A DNA stretch of 64,000 bases from Torymus aiolomorphi. Taxonomy: Eukaryota; Arthropoda; Insecta; Hymenoptera; Torymidae. The translations under genes and the position numbers were made by a program. Below, piece by piece: positions 34,151-46,419 of the stretch (the first letter of the stretch is position 1; each line of letters opens with the position of its first letter). Below the pieces are notes generated by a model. The model was not told the origin of the DNA and did no database searches. It was given only the letters and a program-made list of their open reading frames with translations. The stretch lies in the NCBI GenBank assembly GCA_036365515.1, contig CM070877.1, forward strand, positions 54,348,475 through 54,412,474, given 5' to 3'.

Positions 34151-35326
34151 CAGCAAGCAACTTTTTGAGCGTGCGAGCCTCACACGCGGTTCTTATTTTA
34201 TTGCGAGCGTTAAACTTGTACTTACCTCATCTTAGAGCTTGCAGGTATTGAAGGTTTGTATTTTTTGTGAGTTTGGTGGCATCACTTGCGCATTTGAAAT
34301 TAATCGCGGACTCATTTTTTTTTTCGTATTGACGCTATAGGTGTAGTATCGCGTTACCTTTATACTCTGAGGTCGTAATCGGTTTGACAGTGCATCATTT
34401 ACAGACTTGGGGTACGACCTCGTTTTTCGCTAGCGCTTGGGCTACTCTGAATGTACAGTTACGCAGTTCCAATGATTCACACGGTTGTAACGACTTTACA
34501 TGAAGGCAAGAATTTGTTGCACGGCAGTATCATCTACGCCTCATGTCGTCATTACAGTGTGAATATCGCGTCTGAATTTACTTCTGAGAATTATGCATGT
34601 GTACGTGTGCGCGCCCGTCTAAGAGAGAATTCTTATATGGAGGAAATGTCTTCTGGCGCTTTCACCGCGTTTCGCGCGTTTCGTCTGTGTATGTATGTGT
34701 GCTTCTGTGCCTGCGCGCTCAACGGAGAGAAAATACCTTTTTTGAAACAAAATGGCGTCTGAATCTTTCTTCACGCGTCCTCCGCGTGTGCACGTATGTG
34801 CGGATAGAACCCGTTAATTTGAAAATATTGCGTCAGATTTTCTCTTCACGCCTCGTCCGCGTGTGCACGTCCGTGCATGCACGCTGCGCCTGCTTTTCAA
34901 CTACTTTCTTACTCCATCTGATTCTGTGTACGTGTATTACTTATGAAAAAGAAACACTGCGTAGTCGTGTCTTGCACCCGCACTACAATTCTTTGATATT
35001 TCTTCTCTCACGCCCCGTCAAATTCTCGTCAGATTTTGCGTCTTAATAGATTTTCTTCTGAATGCTTCTGATTATTTTCTGAAGATAATCTTAAATAATT
35101 CTTATAATTTGCAGTATTATTCAATCTGATACAAGAGAGCTATTTGTCACGTATTTCTAATTAGCTCTTTGCTATTCTAAAAAACTTATGTCTGAAAGCT
35201 CTTGCCATGCGGTCAAAACCTCAACAGGGTCGCGTTTCTCGGTTAGCCTTGCAATAACTCAGGTATGCACCGGTCTTCTTCTATGTGCCTGCCTCCAAAG
35301 CTCACAGCGTGGTTGAGCAGATAACC
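34151..35326. other. Internal region next to right LTR, non-coding
   Basis: Holds a loose duplication (CACGC(G/C)TC.TCCGCGTGTGCACG at 34770 and 34845). On the minus strand bases 35326-35309 (GGTTATCTGCTCAACCAC) occupy the primer-binding position after the LTR. No protein is recognised. Confidence 0.45.
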
Positions 35327-35652
35327 TGTTGGATGGGACCAAATTAAGGAGACCAAAACACTTTATGTAAAACAATAAAACTCTTTATTGAGAGGTTCCG
35401 AATATTCGATGATGGCACAAGGAAGTTGAGACGTCCGTTGCGGTCGGCGTTCGGCACAGGAGAGAGAGAGAGCGCCGTCGCTGGCGCTCGCACGTTGTAG
35501 GCATGCGCATGTAGTGGGGAAGACGGTTCATCCACTGCGCTTCTCTGCTGTCGGGTGGCGCTATCGCGGCACTGCGGAGTGCAGCGCATAGCGCAATGTT
35601 GCATACTTACATCGTTGCGTTGCGTGGACTCAAAGCCCACATGCTTCTTACG
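35327..35652 (-). repeat. LTR, right copy (5' LTR in minus orientation)
   Basis: 326 bp from TGTTGGATGGG to CTTCTTACG. It is longer than the left copy by an extended GA run and a stretch (TACATCGTTGCGTTGCG) near 35608. The final CA appears mutated to CG. Confidence 0.82.
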
Positions 35653-35895
35653 TATACAAACCGGGAAAACAGAACGCAAATGCAAACGACCTATCAAGGA
35701 ATCCAGTAGAACTTTTTGTAGTTACAAGAGCGCAAAATAAACGGAAAATAGGTCAAAATACACAAAAAACAAAAGTAATTAATAATGATGATAAAATTGA
35801 AGCAATAAATGATGATAGACTGAAGTTAAAAACAAAAAGAGAAAGACCGAGAAAGAATAATGCAAAAAACATCAAATTACAAAAGAAAAACGTTA
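35653..35895 (+). pseudogene. Ty3/gypsy pol fragment 2: RNase H to integrase linker
   Basis: The + frame from 35653 reads YKPGKQNANANDLSRNP, the segment that in gypsy pol directly follows RNase H (here ended at 12808 with EIDIVH). It continues with VELFVVTRAQNKRK and a Lys/Asn-rich linker until the LINE insertion at about 35896. This supplies the join that proves the 22.8-kb unit is an insertion. Confidence 0.85.
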
Positions 35896-36177
35896 TTTTT
35901 TTTATTTATTTATCCAGAGTACATTATAGAAGTACATTACATTATTGTAACCCTGCAAAGAAAAATAAATTTCCTGTTTGCAGGTTCGGAGTATATAATA
36001 TACTTAAAATTAAAACTAATACTAATTCTTAAAACTATTAAATATTTTTAACATCATAATAGACTTTCTAAACAGTAATATGTAAATATGCGATATGCAA
36101 TTACCTAAATTTTCGACTTGAATTACTATAACGAACTTATAGTATCAAATCGTTATCAAGGAATATTCAACTCGTTT

Positions 36178-39042
36178 TCAATAAATATTTTTCACAATCC
36201 ATTCTTTTATTTTGTACCTCGCGGGTCTTTTGTCTATATCTAGAGTTTTGAGCTCATTTGGTAGTATATTAAAAGTCTTTATTGCAGTTATATAATTGTT
36301 TTTTTCGCTTACTCTTTTGCCAATTTTTGGTAATAATATAGCTTTATTTCTTGTCTTACTATTTGAGTTTGTGAACATATTTTTCATTTCGTTGTAATGA
36401 TATTTTAAGCAGTCCCATGTGAATAGTTGCTTAATATTCATAGGTTTATTTTGCTCAAACGTGTTTTTGAAAACTAGTTTAAGTAGTCTGTTTTGTATAT
36501 TTTGAAGTAAATGTTGATTGTTTTTATATACACCTCCCCAGGCAATTATCCCATAATTAATAACACTGTGAAAAAACGCATAGTAAATAACCTTTAACGT
36601 ACTTGTTTGCATAAATTTATTGATTTTGTAAAAGATGAAATTTAAGTAACTTGTTTTTTTGATTAGGTAGTTAATATGTTCATCCCATTTTAGATTATAA
36701 TCAAAATTTACTCCTAAATATTTACACGAGTCAACTCTCTTTATTTTTTCTTTGTTAATATATACATTTAAATTTTTTGGCACACTGTCACAGTAATTTC
36801 CGAAAGTTATGTACACAGTTTTACTTATGTTTAATGTTAGATTATTCAATGCAAGCCATATAGCTACTTTTTCAAGATATAGATTCATTTCACTTTCAAC
36901 TTCTTTCCAGGGTTTACCTGACGATATAACTGCTGTGTCATCAGCATATGATAAAATTGAGTTTTCTGGCATTGTTATAAGTAGATCATTTATATATAAT
37001 ATAAAAAGTAATGGTCCAAGAATTGTTCATTGTGGCACTCCCACCGTTATTGTTATCGGTTCACTCTCACTTTGGCCAATTCTTACTTTCTGCTTTCTAT
37101 TTGTTAAGTAGCTTTGCATTAAATTATAAGCATTGCCTCTTATCCCGTATGCTTGCAACTTATGTAAAAGTATATTATGATCAACGGTATCAAAGGCTTT
37201 TGCTAGATCCAGAAATGCGACTATAATGGGCTTACTCTTATCTAAGTTCACATAGATCCTCTTTGTAATACAGCTTAGAGCATCTGTGGTTCCTTTGCTT
37301 TTAATAAAGCCAAACTGTTTTTCACTTAATATTTTATGTTTTTTAATAAAATCAAAAATTCTTTCATAGATTACTTTTTCAAAAATTTTTGCTATATTCG
37401 ATATTAATGATATAGGTCTGTAGTTATTAACTTGTAATTTTTTCCCTGATTTATAAATTGGTACCACTTCAGCTGCTTTTAGCGCATCCGGCCATATTGA
37501 TTTTTCAATACATTTATTGACGATATGTGCCAAAGGATCTGCTATAAGATCAGATATTGTTTTGAGTGTCTTAGCATTTATTTTGTCAACTCCACCATTC
37601 TTGATTTTCAAATTCTCAATTATTTTTTTAATTTCAATTTCATTTGTAGGATGTAGGAAAATTGTATTTAAGTTACTTGGTGGTAGTTGTATAAATTTGT
37701 TACTTGGGGCAGTAATTTTGTCACTCATTTCTTTGCCCATTTTGCCGTAATAGTCATTCATGATGTTCGCAATTTTGGATGGGATTTTTACTATCTCCTC
37801 GTTTTCATCATATATTTCACTTACATTATTATCTTTTTTATTTTTGTTACCCAGTTTGGAATTTATAATTTTTCATAGTTGTCTTGGATTATCTGAGTTT
37901 TTCTCTATAAGATCCTTCTCGTATTTAATTTTGGCATCTTTTATAACTTTGTTTAGACATTTAACATAGTTTTTGTATTCACTTTGTAATCTTTCATTCA
38001 TTGGATTTTTTTAAGCTGTTTATATAATTTGTCCTTTTTTTTACAGGATTTTATTAACGCAATAGTAATCCATTCTTTTCTAGGTACATTATTGTATTTA
38101 ACCGGGTTTCTTTTTAATTTTTCTTGACATTGTGTTATTCCATCTATAAAAAGGTTTATTGCTTCGTTTGGATCCTCGATTTGTGTGTATTCATTCCAAC
38201 ATTTTTGACTTGCTAAAATAGCTATTTTTTTGTAATTTAGTGAATAATTAGTTTTATTTTTTTTTCATCTCTGTATTCACTAGAGGTTTTTTTATATCTA
38301 TAAATAGCGGATAGTGATCAGTAATTAGCGTTATTAATTTGAAAGTTTTTGTATTGATTGAGCTAGTTTTTATAAAAATATTGTCTATGCATGTTCCACT
38401 ATCAGTAGTTACATTATATGGTCTAGTCGTATCAGTAAAACCAGGGTAATAGCCATTTTCAAGAAAATTGTATAGAAAATTCGGACTAATATTGTTTTGT
38501 AACATATTTATATTAAAATCACCTATTATCAAATGGTTTTTAACTCTTCTCTTAAGTTGCAAATATTGATTTACCTTTAAAATAAACTCTGTGTTATGTA
38601 AATCATGTGATCTGTACATAGCTGAGATTTCCAAATGACCATTGTTTTGAAGGTTTATAATTGTATTTAGTATTTTTAGCCTACCCTGTTCTATCACATT
38701 AGTTGTCTGGGTTACATTTTTTTTTACATATACGACCACACCATCTGTTTTGTTTATGTGACTATGGTTATAATAAATATTGTATCCATTTAATTTATAA
38801 TATTGATAGTGTTCTAAATTACCGGTTTCAGCACATACTATCACATAAGGTTTGATTTTAAGCCTTTTATTCAAGATTTGCAATTTCTCAAAATTAGTTT
38901 TTAAACCTCTTATATTCAAGTATAAAATCAAATTATCTGTTGCTTTTCTATCTTGATTAAAAAACTTTAAATCATTATATGCGATTTCCTGCTGATATAA
39001 TTGTTTATGTATGTCTTCTAATACTTCATGATTCTGCGCCAT
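36178..39042 (-). pseudogene. LINE ORF2: AP endonuclease and reverse transcriptase
   Basis: The endonuclease (39042-38254) shows LYLNIRGLKTN, VCAETGN, IIGDFNINML, GTCIDNIF and TDHYPLF. The connector 38254-37761 is frameshifted, starting in an A-run at 38262. RT (37761-36178) has PIYKSGKKLQVNNYRPISL, KQFGFIKSKGTTDA, AFLDLAKAFDTVDH, LLFILYINDL and LSYADDTAV (YADD). A TGA at 37027-37029 replaces the Gly of the conserved VPQG. The rest is open to 36178. Confidence 0.86.
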
Positions 39043-40548
39043 TTATTGCATTTGGTGTTGTTGAAATTGCGTTTGGGCTGGTTCCTATGCTCGCGATACT
39101 TTCTGTAGATTGTAAAGATGACCTCTGTCGTAGATTTAGCGTAAGCGGTATTGGTGGTTTCCTTGCCGGTACTGCAGGTCTGGTGAGTGTGTTAGCTGCA
39201 TCTGCCCTCTGTTGTGTATTTTGCTGGTACGGCCTTATTGGTTTCCAAGTCGGTAAATCAGGTTTGATAGGGTAATCGGTTGCATCTATATATTTTTTTA
39301 TCTTGTTTTTAAGTATTTCACAGTTGCTCATGTCATATGGAGAATGATTAATATATAAGTTTGTTCTATATGTTTTGTTACTAAAGATACAGTTAATGCA
39401 TTCTGTTTTGGTGCTATTACATTTGTTTGTTTCGTGGTCACCTGTACATTTTCCACATATCTGTTTATTCTTGCATTTTTGGCATTATGCCCTAGTCTCC
39501 CACAGTTGAAACATGGTGAGATATTTATTAGATCATAAACCATACATCTTTGGTGTCCTACAAAAAGTCTTTTCTTGTTATCTCTGATCAACTTATATGC
39601 TTCAGATGGCACTTCCATTATAACGGAGCTAAGCTTTGTTTTTTCATTTGTGTACATATGAAGGATTGAACCACTGTTTTTTAAGTCACTAAAATTTCTT
39701 GTATTTATATCTTCTTCAATTTCTTTAATGTCCATCTTTGTATAGTTGTCTATGCTAACTATTTTTATTTTTGGGTTATTTAATTTTTCAGCAGATATAT
39801 CACACTTCGGCAGTTTTCTTTGAAGTATTTTTTCAGCAGCTGTTACACTCTCAATGTTCATACAGTTAACTATAATATCACTTTTATTTTTATTATATAT
39901 ATTTTTGGTTTGAATGTTCTTTTCTCTCACTAGATATTTAGTTATTGTATTTAAAACTTCACTTTGATCATATTTGCCTATTTTAACTACAATTTTTGGT
40001 ATCTTTTTTGGTTGTACTTTTATCTCCTTCGTTACGTTTGCGTAAGCTTTTTTAGTAAATTGGTTACCTGTTTCTTTTTCTTTATATTTTTCAAGCAACT
40101 CATGTAATAGTTTATTTTTATCTTGCAATGCATTATTCAGTTGTTTTAATAACGTATTTTCAACTACCATAACCTCATTCTCACTTATATTATTTTCTGC
40201 CTCACTTTGTAATTCTAATGTCTTTCCTGCTAGTTCCTCTAGTATTTCTTTTCTTATTTCATCCGTTTGCCTCATTTTGATATGTGCTATTATCAATTTT
40301 GCTGTCTCACTTAAGTGTTCTTCTTCCTCATTATCCTCATTATAGTTTATGTTAGACATGTGCACGTGTCCCGGACAAATTACCAAGTTATCTCCTAGAT
40401 CTTTTGTATTGTTTAATCTTTCAAAATCACTTTTATGATATGCGTCTCCACATATGATACAAATTACTAATGCCACCGGTTTTGTTGGATGGCACTTATA
40501 TACTTTTGTACTACTCTTGTCGGGAGGTCTTTTCTTTCCCGGCGCCAT
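39026..40548 (-). pseudogene. LINE ORF1 (zinc finger, coiled coil, CCHC knuckles)
   Basis: Start ATG 40548 (MAPGKKRPPDKS), chosen over upstream codons because it begins the structured protein. An N-terminal Cys/His finger (ICIICGDAYH, ICPGH) is followed by an acidic stretch, a coiled coil (40180-40050), an RRM-like middle and a CCHC knuckle CFNCGRLGH near 39500. A frameshift in an A-run near 39480 splits the knuckle region. The other frame then carries more Cys pairs and a Pro-rich tail ending at 39026. The stop overlaps the start of ORF2 by 17 bp. Confidence 0.75.
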
Positions 40549-40590
40549 CTTGATCTTTATAAAAATAAAGAAATTGCAGATATACAAAAA

Positions 40591-42118
40591 CTGAATAATA
40601 AAATTTATTCTAAAAATTCAATGCAATTCAGAAACAATAATATTGTTAATTTAATAAATTTAAACGGAAAATCATGAAACAAAAATACGGAAATATTAAT
40701 AAAAAATAAGAATATAAAACCAAAACGATCATTTACAAAAAATAATATAGACATAATAGATATAGAGAATAAAATATTATTCATGCTATACATAGATACA
40801 TCTGTGTCATGTAAATTAATAAAAAAAAGTTTAACAAAATTATTTAACCAATTAAAAGAATTACTAGTTAGTAAAAATATATGTATTTACAGTATTTCTA
40901 AAGATATAGAAATTTTAAATATAAGTTGACTAAAAATAGAGGAAATATTAAGAGAAACATTTAATAATACAAATATAATAGTAATAATATGTTAAAATAA
41001 TATTGAATACGTAAAAATTGAAGACAGAGATAGAATCTTCCAAGTGTATCACTCCTCTACGATAGGAGGACATTCAGGTGTAAATAGAACGTACAATAGA
41101 CTTAAAGAAAAATATTTTTGGGAAAATTTTAAATCAGACATTCAAAATAGAATTAACGATTGTGAAGATTGCCAAAGAAATAAATTAACGAAAAAAGACT
41201 AAATAACCTATGATTATTACAGACACACCGGGAAAAACATTTGATAAAATCGCGATGGATATTGTAGGTCCATTTAACATTACTAAAAATAATAATAAAT
41301 ATATTGTATCCATACAAGATCAATTATCAAAGTTTATAATCTTAGTGTGTTTGAAAGATAAAGTAGCGGAATCAGTTTCAGACGCTTTTCTAAAAAGATC
41401 TCTATGTATATTTGGATCTCCAAAAATAGTACTAACTGATAGAGGGGTAAATTTTAGAAGTAAAATGATGAAACAGATAGCACGAAAATTTAAATTTGAT
41501 AAAATTGAAACTACAGCTTTCTCTTCGCAGTCTAATGGTTCATTAGAAACAGCACATCACCCGTTATGTGAATATTTAAAGAATTGTTCTACAAAAACCA
41601 GTAAAAAAATCTGAATTATTACCGTCCTATAATGATACTTAAAAAAGCTAGTTAAGAATATGAGAGAAATTGCTTCTACACCAAGACAAAAATTATTAAT
41701 GTCAAAAGAAATATCTAAATCGTATTATGATAGATAATGGGAGATAAAGTATGGTTAATTAAAGAACCCAAACCAGGAAAACTTGAAAAAACTCATTACC
41801 AGGGTCCTTTTGACATTATTAAAGTAAGTACAAAGAATAATGTTGTCATAGACTGTAAAGGAAAGACCAAAACAGTGCATACAAATAAATTAAGCCTTGT
41901 TAATAATAACAAATAATAATACGACATTTTTGTTGTAGGATATGGACAACATACTCAATATTAACATCTATCATAATCTCTACTTATTTTTCCAAAGTTC
42001 ATACAACAACAGAAAATTATAATTGCAGCTGAACTTTTTCATTTGAAGCAAAACCATCCTGCTTCATGGTGAACGAGAATATAAAAACTAAGGTGATCCA
42101 GACTCTACCAAATTTATA
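40591..42118 (+). pseudogene. Ty3/gypsy pol fragment 3: integrase
   Basis: 40600-41030 is an Asn/Lys-rich linker with stops. The HHCC zinc domain follows (VYHSSTIGGHSGVNR, then CEDCQRNK, near 41045-41190). The core, open at 41210-41614, has AMDIVGPF, VLTDRGVNF and SNGSLETAHH, with Asp and Glu 36 residues apart (D,D35E type). Near 41740-41915 GDKVWLIKEPKPGKL and HYQGPFDIIKV form a GPY/F module, the C-terminal mark of gypsy integrases. A short Met-led stretch (41940 on) may begin an env remnant. Several stops and shifts break it. Confidence 0.88.
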
Positions 42119-42619
42119 ATTTAAAATTATAGTTGAATAAATATAAACTCCTTCTTCTTGACCCAACGAACAACATCTTTATTTAAATTAAGCCAAAGTT
42201 TCGGACATAAGTTATATCCCTTTTCAAGGCTAAATAGAAATTTACAAATTTCAATTGACAATAAAAAAATTATTACACTTTTAAATGATTAACCAAAATA
42301 CACTGCTCACCTATATCGAAATAATAGGTTTATCAAACCATCGTTAAAAAGTACGTAATAACGTCAAACAGAGACTAGTCTGTCGTCAGTTCTCCGAAAT
42401 TTAAAGTCCAAACCGAGCGCGAGCTCGTATTTATTTTGTGCACTCGAGTAGTGGGGAGCTGTTAGTGTATTGTAAGCTAACGTGAAACTTTGATTTTATG
42501 TTTGTGTTTTTCCTTTTTTCTTTTTCTCAGCTTTGAAAGTAATACATTTATATTGGTTTTGTAGCAGAATTTTAAATTAGCAATGTCGGTTTTACGATTT
42601 ATGTTATTGGCAGTTACAT

Positions 42620-44433
42620 AAATATTTAACATTTCTGAAAATTCTCGTTTGAATTTATTTTTCTCAACATCAAGAATCGAAACATTTGCAAAGTCGAAAT
42701 TATGTTTTGTGTATTTGCAGTGCGTGTATAAGGCAGATCTTTCGTCCGAATTTTTAATGCAATATGTTCATAGCATCTTTTCTTTAGCGCTCTGCCACTT
42801 TGTCCGACGTACGCAGCATGACAGTCATTACATTTTATTTTGTAAACAATACCAGTAACGTCGGATTTTTTGACTGGATCTTTTCCTAATTTAACGAAAC
42901 TTAACTTGTTTGACATATTGTTTATATGTATGATACCATATTTTTTGAAAATCTTATCGATAGACTGTGATAAATTATTAACATAAGGAAGTATAATTAA
43001 CGGATTTTTTGTATTAATTTTTGAATTATTATTACATTTGTTACTATTAAAAATGTGATATAGTCTTTTTTTAATATTTTTTTCAATAAACTGCAAAGGA
43101 AATTTATTATTTAGAAGAAGTTTTTTGACCAAGGTTAAATTATTGTTGTGAAAAAACGATGGGATAATTTTATTGCTTTGTCAACAAGAGAAAAGACTAG
43201 AGCCCTTTTTTTTGAAATAGGGTGGTGAGCATCAAAGCTTATATATCTATCAGAAAAGGTAGGCTTTCTATACCAATTTGTTAATGGAGAGCTATTATCA
43301 ACTCTGATTATTTGCATGTCTAAGAAACTAAGTTTCTTGTCTTGTTCTTTCTCAATAGTAAATTTCAAATAATCGTTGTACTGATTAAAAGTATTCAGAA
43401 TATTGTCAATTTCAGTTTCTTTAACAATTAAAAAACAGTCGTCTACATACCTACAGTAAAATAGTATGGAGTCGCGTAACTTTTCTAGACAACTTTCTTC
43501 AGCTTCCTCAAGGACAATTTCAGCAAATCGAGGACTGCAGCTGCCTCCCATACGAGAACCGATAAGCTGTTTGTAATATTTTTCGTTGAATTTGAAAAAA
43601 GTTGAATTTAATAATAACTCTATACCATTTAAAAACTCAATCAAAGAAAGACTGATCTTGTCTTTAAAATATTTCCATTTCTTTCTTATTCCATTTAAAA
43701 TAAAAGTGAAATCTAAATTTGTGTAAACAGACACAACATCTAATGAGATTAATACATATCCTAGAGGGATTGTTATAGTACCTAATTTTTCCATAACTTC
43801 CATACTATTTTTTACAGAATATTTTGGTTTAGGTATGTATTTTTCAAGAAAAAGGCTAAGACATTTATCAAAGGCATAAAACGGACTGTTAATTGAAGAA
43901 ACAATAATTCTTGTAGGAAAATTTGATTTATGGATTTTCACTAAACCATAAGCACGTGATAGTAAAGTATTGTCTAGTTTTACATTTGATAAACGAGAAA
44001 ATTCATCTGTGTCAAAATCATCTTTCGTTTTCCAAGAAGTGAAAAAATTGTTAACTTTTTTAATAAGCTCATTATAAGGGTCTTTATTTAATAATTGATA
44101 GAATGTCGGATCTTGTAGAGAAGATTCAACTTTATTGATATAATCTTCTTTGTACATTAACACAGTAGAATTTCCTTTATCAGTTTTAGTGCATATTAGA
44201 TCTGAATTTTCTTTTAAAAATAATTTTGTGTTTTCTATTTTGCATTCAAACTCGAATTCTCTTCGTTCTTTATGTCTATCTGTATTCACAAATTTTTTTA
44301 TTTTCATGAGAACTTTATTTCTTAAGTGGTCGAAACTATATGAATCATGTATGTTGATAAAATTTTCTAATTCTTTAAAAATTGAAAAATAACTTTCTTT
44401 TTGAATGTTTCCAGTATAATTATATTTATCCAC
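42620..44433 (-). pseudogene. Penelope-like RT and GIY-YIG endonuclease (family B)
   Basis: A 432-codon frame (44433-43135) is intact: TKTDKGNSTV, AYGLVKIHKSNFP, VLISLDVVSVYTNLD, GSRMGGSCSPRFAEIVLEE, CRYVDDCF (YVDD), SFLDMQII. A frameshift in a run at about 43150 leads to a second frame (43132-42626) with GIVYKIKCNDCHAAYVGQSG, the GIY-YIG core, then another shift. Only a few lesions separate this from a full protein, so it is younger than the host gypsy. Confidence 0.87.
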
Positions 44434-44435
44434 GA

Positions 44436-45050
44436 ATCGGACGAAAGATCTGCCTTATACATGCACTGCAAATACACAAAACATAATTTCGACTTTGAAA
44501 ATGTTTCGATTCTTGATGTTGAGAAAAATAAATTCAAACGAGAATTTTCAGAAATGTTAAATATTTATGTCACTGCGAATAACATAAATCGTAAAACCGA
44601 CATTGCTAATTTAAAATTCTGCTACAAAACCAATATAAATGTATTACTTTCAAAGCTGGGAAAAAAAAGGAAAAACACAAACATAAAATCAAAGTTTCAC
44701 GTTAGCTTACAATACACAAACAGCTCCCCACTACTTGAGGGCACAATATAAATACGAGCTCGTGCTCGGTTTGGACTTTAAATTTCGGAGAACTGACGAC
44801 AGACTAGTCTCTGTGAGACGTTATTACGTACTTTTTAACGATGGTTTGATAAACCTATTATTTCGATATAGGTGAGCAGTGTATTTTGGTTAATCATTTA
44901 AAAGTGTAATAATTTTTGTCAATTAAAATTTGTAAATTTCTATTTAGCCTTGAAAAGGGACATAACATATATCCGAAACGTTGTCTTAATTTAAATAAAG
45001 ATTTTGTTCGTTGGGTCAAGAAGAAGGAGTTTAATTTATTCAACAATAAC
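44436..45050 (+). pseudogene. Truncated plus copy, Penelope family B C-terminus
   Basis: Codes for the end of the endonuclease (YTKHNFDFENVSILDVEKN, then REFSEMLNIY) to about 44750, then 3' UTR. It matches the reverse complement of 42133-42745 closely. Confidence 0.85.
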
Positions 45051-45095
45051 CAATACGAACAATCCTCTAAACTTTCACTAATTTAAAATTATAAT

Positions 45096-46415
45096 TATTA
45101 GTCATTTCTACAATCGTTCGTGTCAAATTGTTAGTAGTTTTGTGAAAAGAAATATTTTTCCCAAGAGAGTTAATACTTTATAAAAATGCGATCAAAATAA
45201 CTTAAATTTTGAATAATAAAATTATAAGAATCTTTTATGAAGACAGCATAGAGATTCATACATGACACATTTTAGAAACAATACTACAATTTACAATGAC
45301 ATCGTTGATAACTTAAAATACATATTTTTTGATTACATATATTGCGATTATATATTAAAATACCTCAGTTTTTATTTTGCAACAATGAAACAATCAAAAA
45401 TTGTATTTTTAAAAATGATGTGTTATTAAATAATAAAATTATTTAATATAAATATTTATAGTCACAAAGTAGAAAACATTACAGGGATCTATTTAATAAC
45501 TTATTATTCTATCTATCGTTGAATAAGAAAATATAGAACTAATCCAAAAAAAGAAATAACAATATTTCTAAACCTTACAACCCTAACAAACATATGGTAA
45601 AAATAATTTGACTATAATTTTATGCAAAATCAAACTATTTGCCTACAAAAAAATTATTTGCACCTATAAAAGAAGTTTTATGAAGAACAAATGAAAGAAA
45701 TAATTCTGGTAGCTATGTTGACATTGCTAAGATTAAATGGAATATATGTATTGGAAGTGATCAGTTCAGTCATGTACTAGCATGATCATCCTATAAGATA
45801 CAATATTCTTGACTGTTTTGAGTATTTAATCAGCAGAAAAATATAATTATAAAATTAATATTCCTTTCGCGATGCTAAATATTGGCTAAATATTGCTGCA
45901 ATATTGCTATGACAGAGAGCTTGACCCATCATTTTAAAAAAGCAATGGTGAAACGGAAATCACGGATTGCAGCAACATTGCTCCCGTATAGCATCCATAT
46001 ATAAAAGTGTTGAGGGAATATTGGCGAATATGGGGAATATGACAAAGCAATGTTGGAGCAATGTTGCTCCAATATTGGGTGCTATAGGGGATATTAGCAT
46101 TATTAAAATAATTTAATTGTTCTATACAAATTCTAATGCATAAGGTATGCTATATTTATTACGTAACGTTTTATTAAACTAATATTATATAAAATTAAAT
46201 TTATGAACGAAGGCAGAATACCCGTTTATTCCATAGTAATCCGCACTGCCATTTGAACGCTAGAAAAAATCGGCATTCAACATGCGATACAAAGTAAAAC
46301 CATAGGTTAAGTGTAGTCTAGTGTTAGGAACAAAAATAATTGATTTATTTTATAGAAATTGATAGACGATACGAAATTTTGTTTAAATTTATTAAATTTT
46401 TATTATTGTTTTTAT
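45096..46415. other. AT-rich remnant, probably gypsy env or 3' internal region
   Basis: No open frame of note. Its position between integrase and PPT suggests decayed internal sequence of the gypsy. Bases 45880-46085 repeat GCAATATTGC/GCAACATTGCTCC-type words, including the palindrome GGAGCAATGTTGCTCC near 46050. Confidence 0.4.
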
Positions 46416-46419
46416 GTAT

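Larger units (their letters stand above)
12809..35652 (-). mobile_element. LTR retrotransposon-like unit inserted in gypsy (minus orientation), heavily nested
   Basis: Two related direct repeats (300 and 326 bp) bound the unit. Each reads TG...CA on either strand (right copy ending ACG). On the minus strand a purine tract AAAAGGAGGGAG (13109-13123) precedes the left LTR, as a PPT should, and GGTTATCTGCTC follows the right LTR at the primer-binding position, resembling copia-type sites. Target duplication TACAC (12804-12808) against TATAC (35653-35657). No gag or pol of this unit is found inside; instead there are satellite blocks, a LINE and Penelope elements. Either a large non-autonomous element or an old one gutted by insertions. 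Confidence 0.7.
35896..40590 (-). mobile_element. CR1/Jockey-group LINE inserted in gypsy
   Basis: About 4.7 kb on the minus strand: ORF1 (40548-39026), ORF2 (39042-36178), 3' UTR, and an A-rich tail (T-run 35895-35902). Gypsy linker lies on the left and gypsy integrase on the right, both on the + strand. The exact clade is not resolved; the RT and endonuclease boxes fit the Jockey/CR1 group. I found no clear target duplication. Confidence 0.82.
42119..45095. mobile_element. Head-to-head pair of Penelope-like elements, family B, inserted in gypsy
   Basis: A minus copy (about 42133-44435) and a short plus copy (about 44436-45050) face away from each other. The arms 42133-42745 and 44436-45050 are inverted copies of the GIY-YIG C-terminus and 3' UTR. 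AATTTAAAATTATA borders the pair at about 42118 and 45082, a possible target duplication. Decayed hammerhead-like cores (TTGAAAAGGGA ... TCCGAAAC) lie at 42193-42226 and 44948-44980. Confidence 0.78.
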
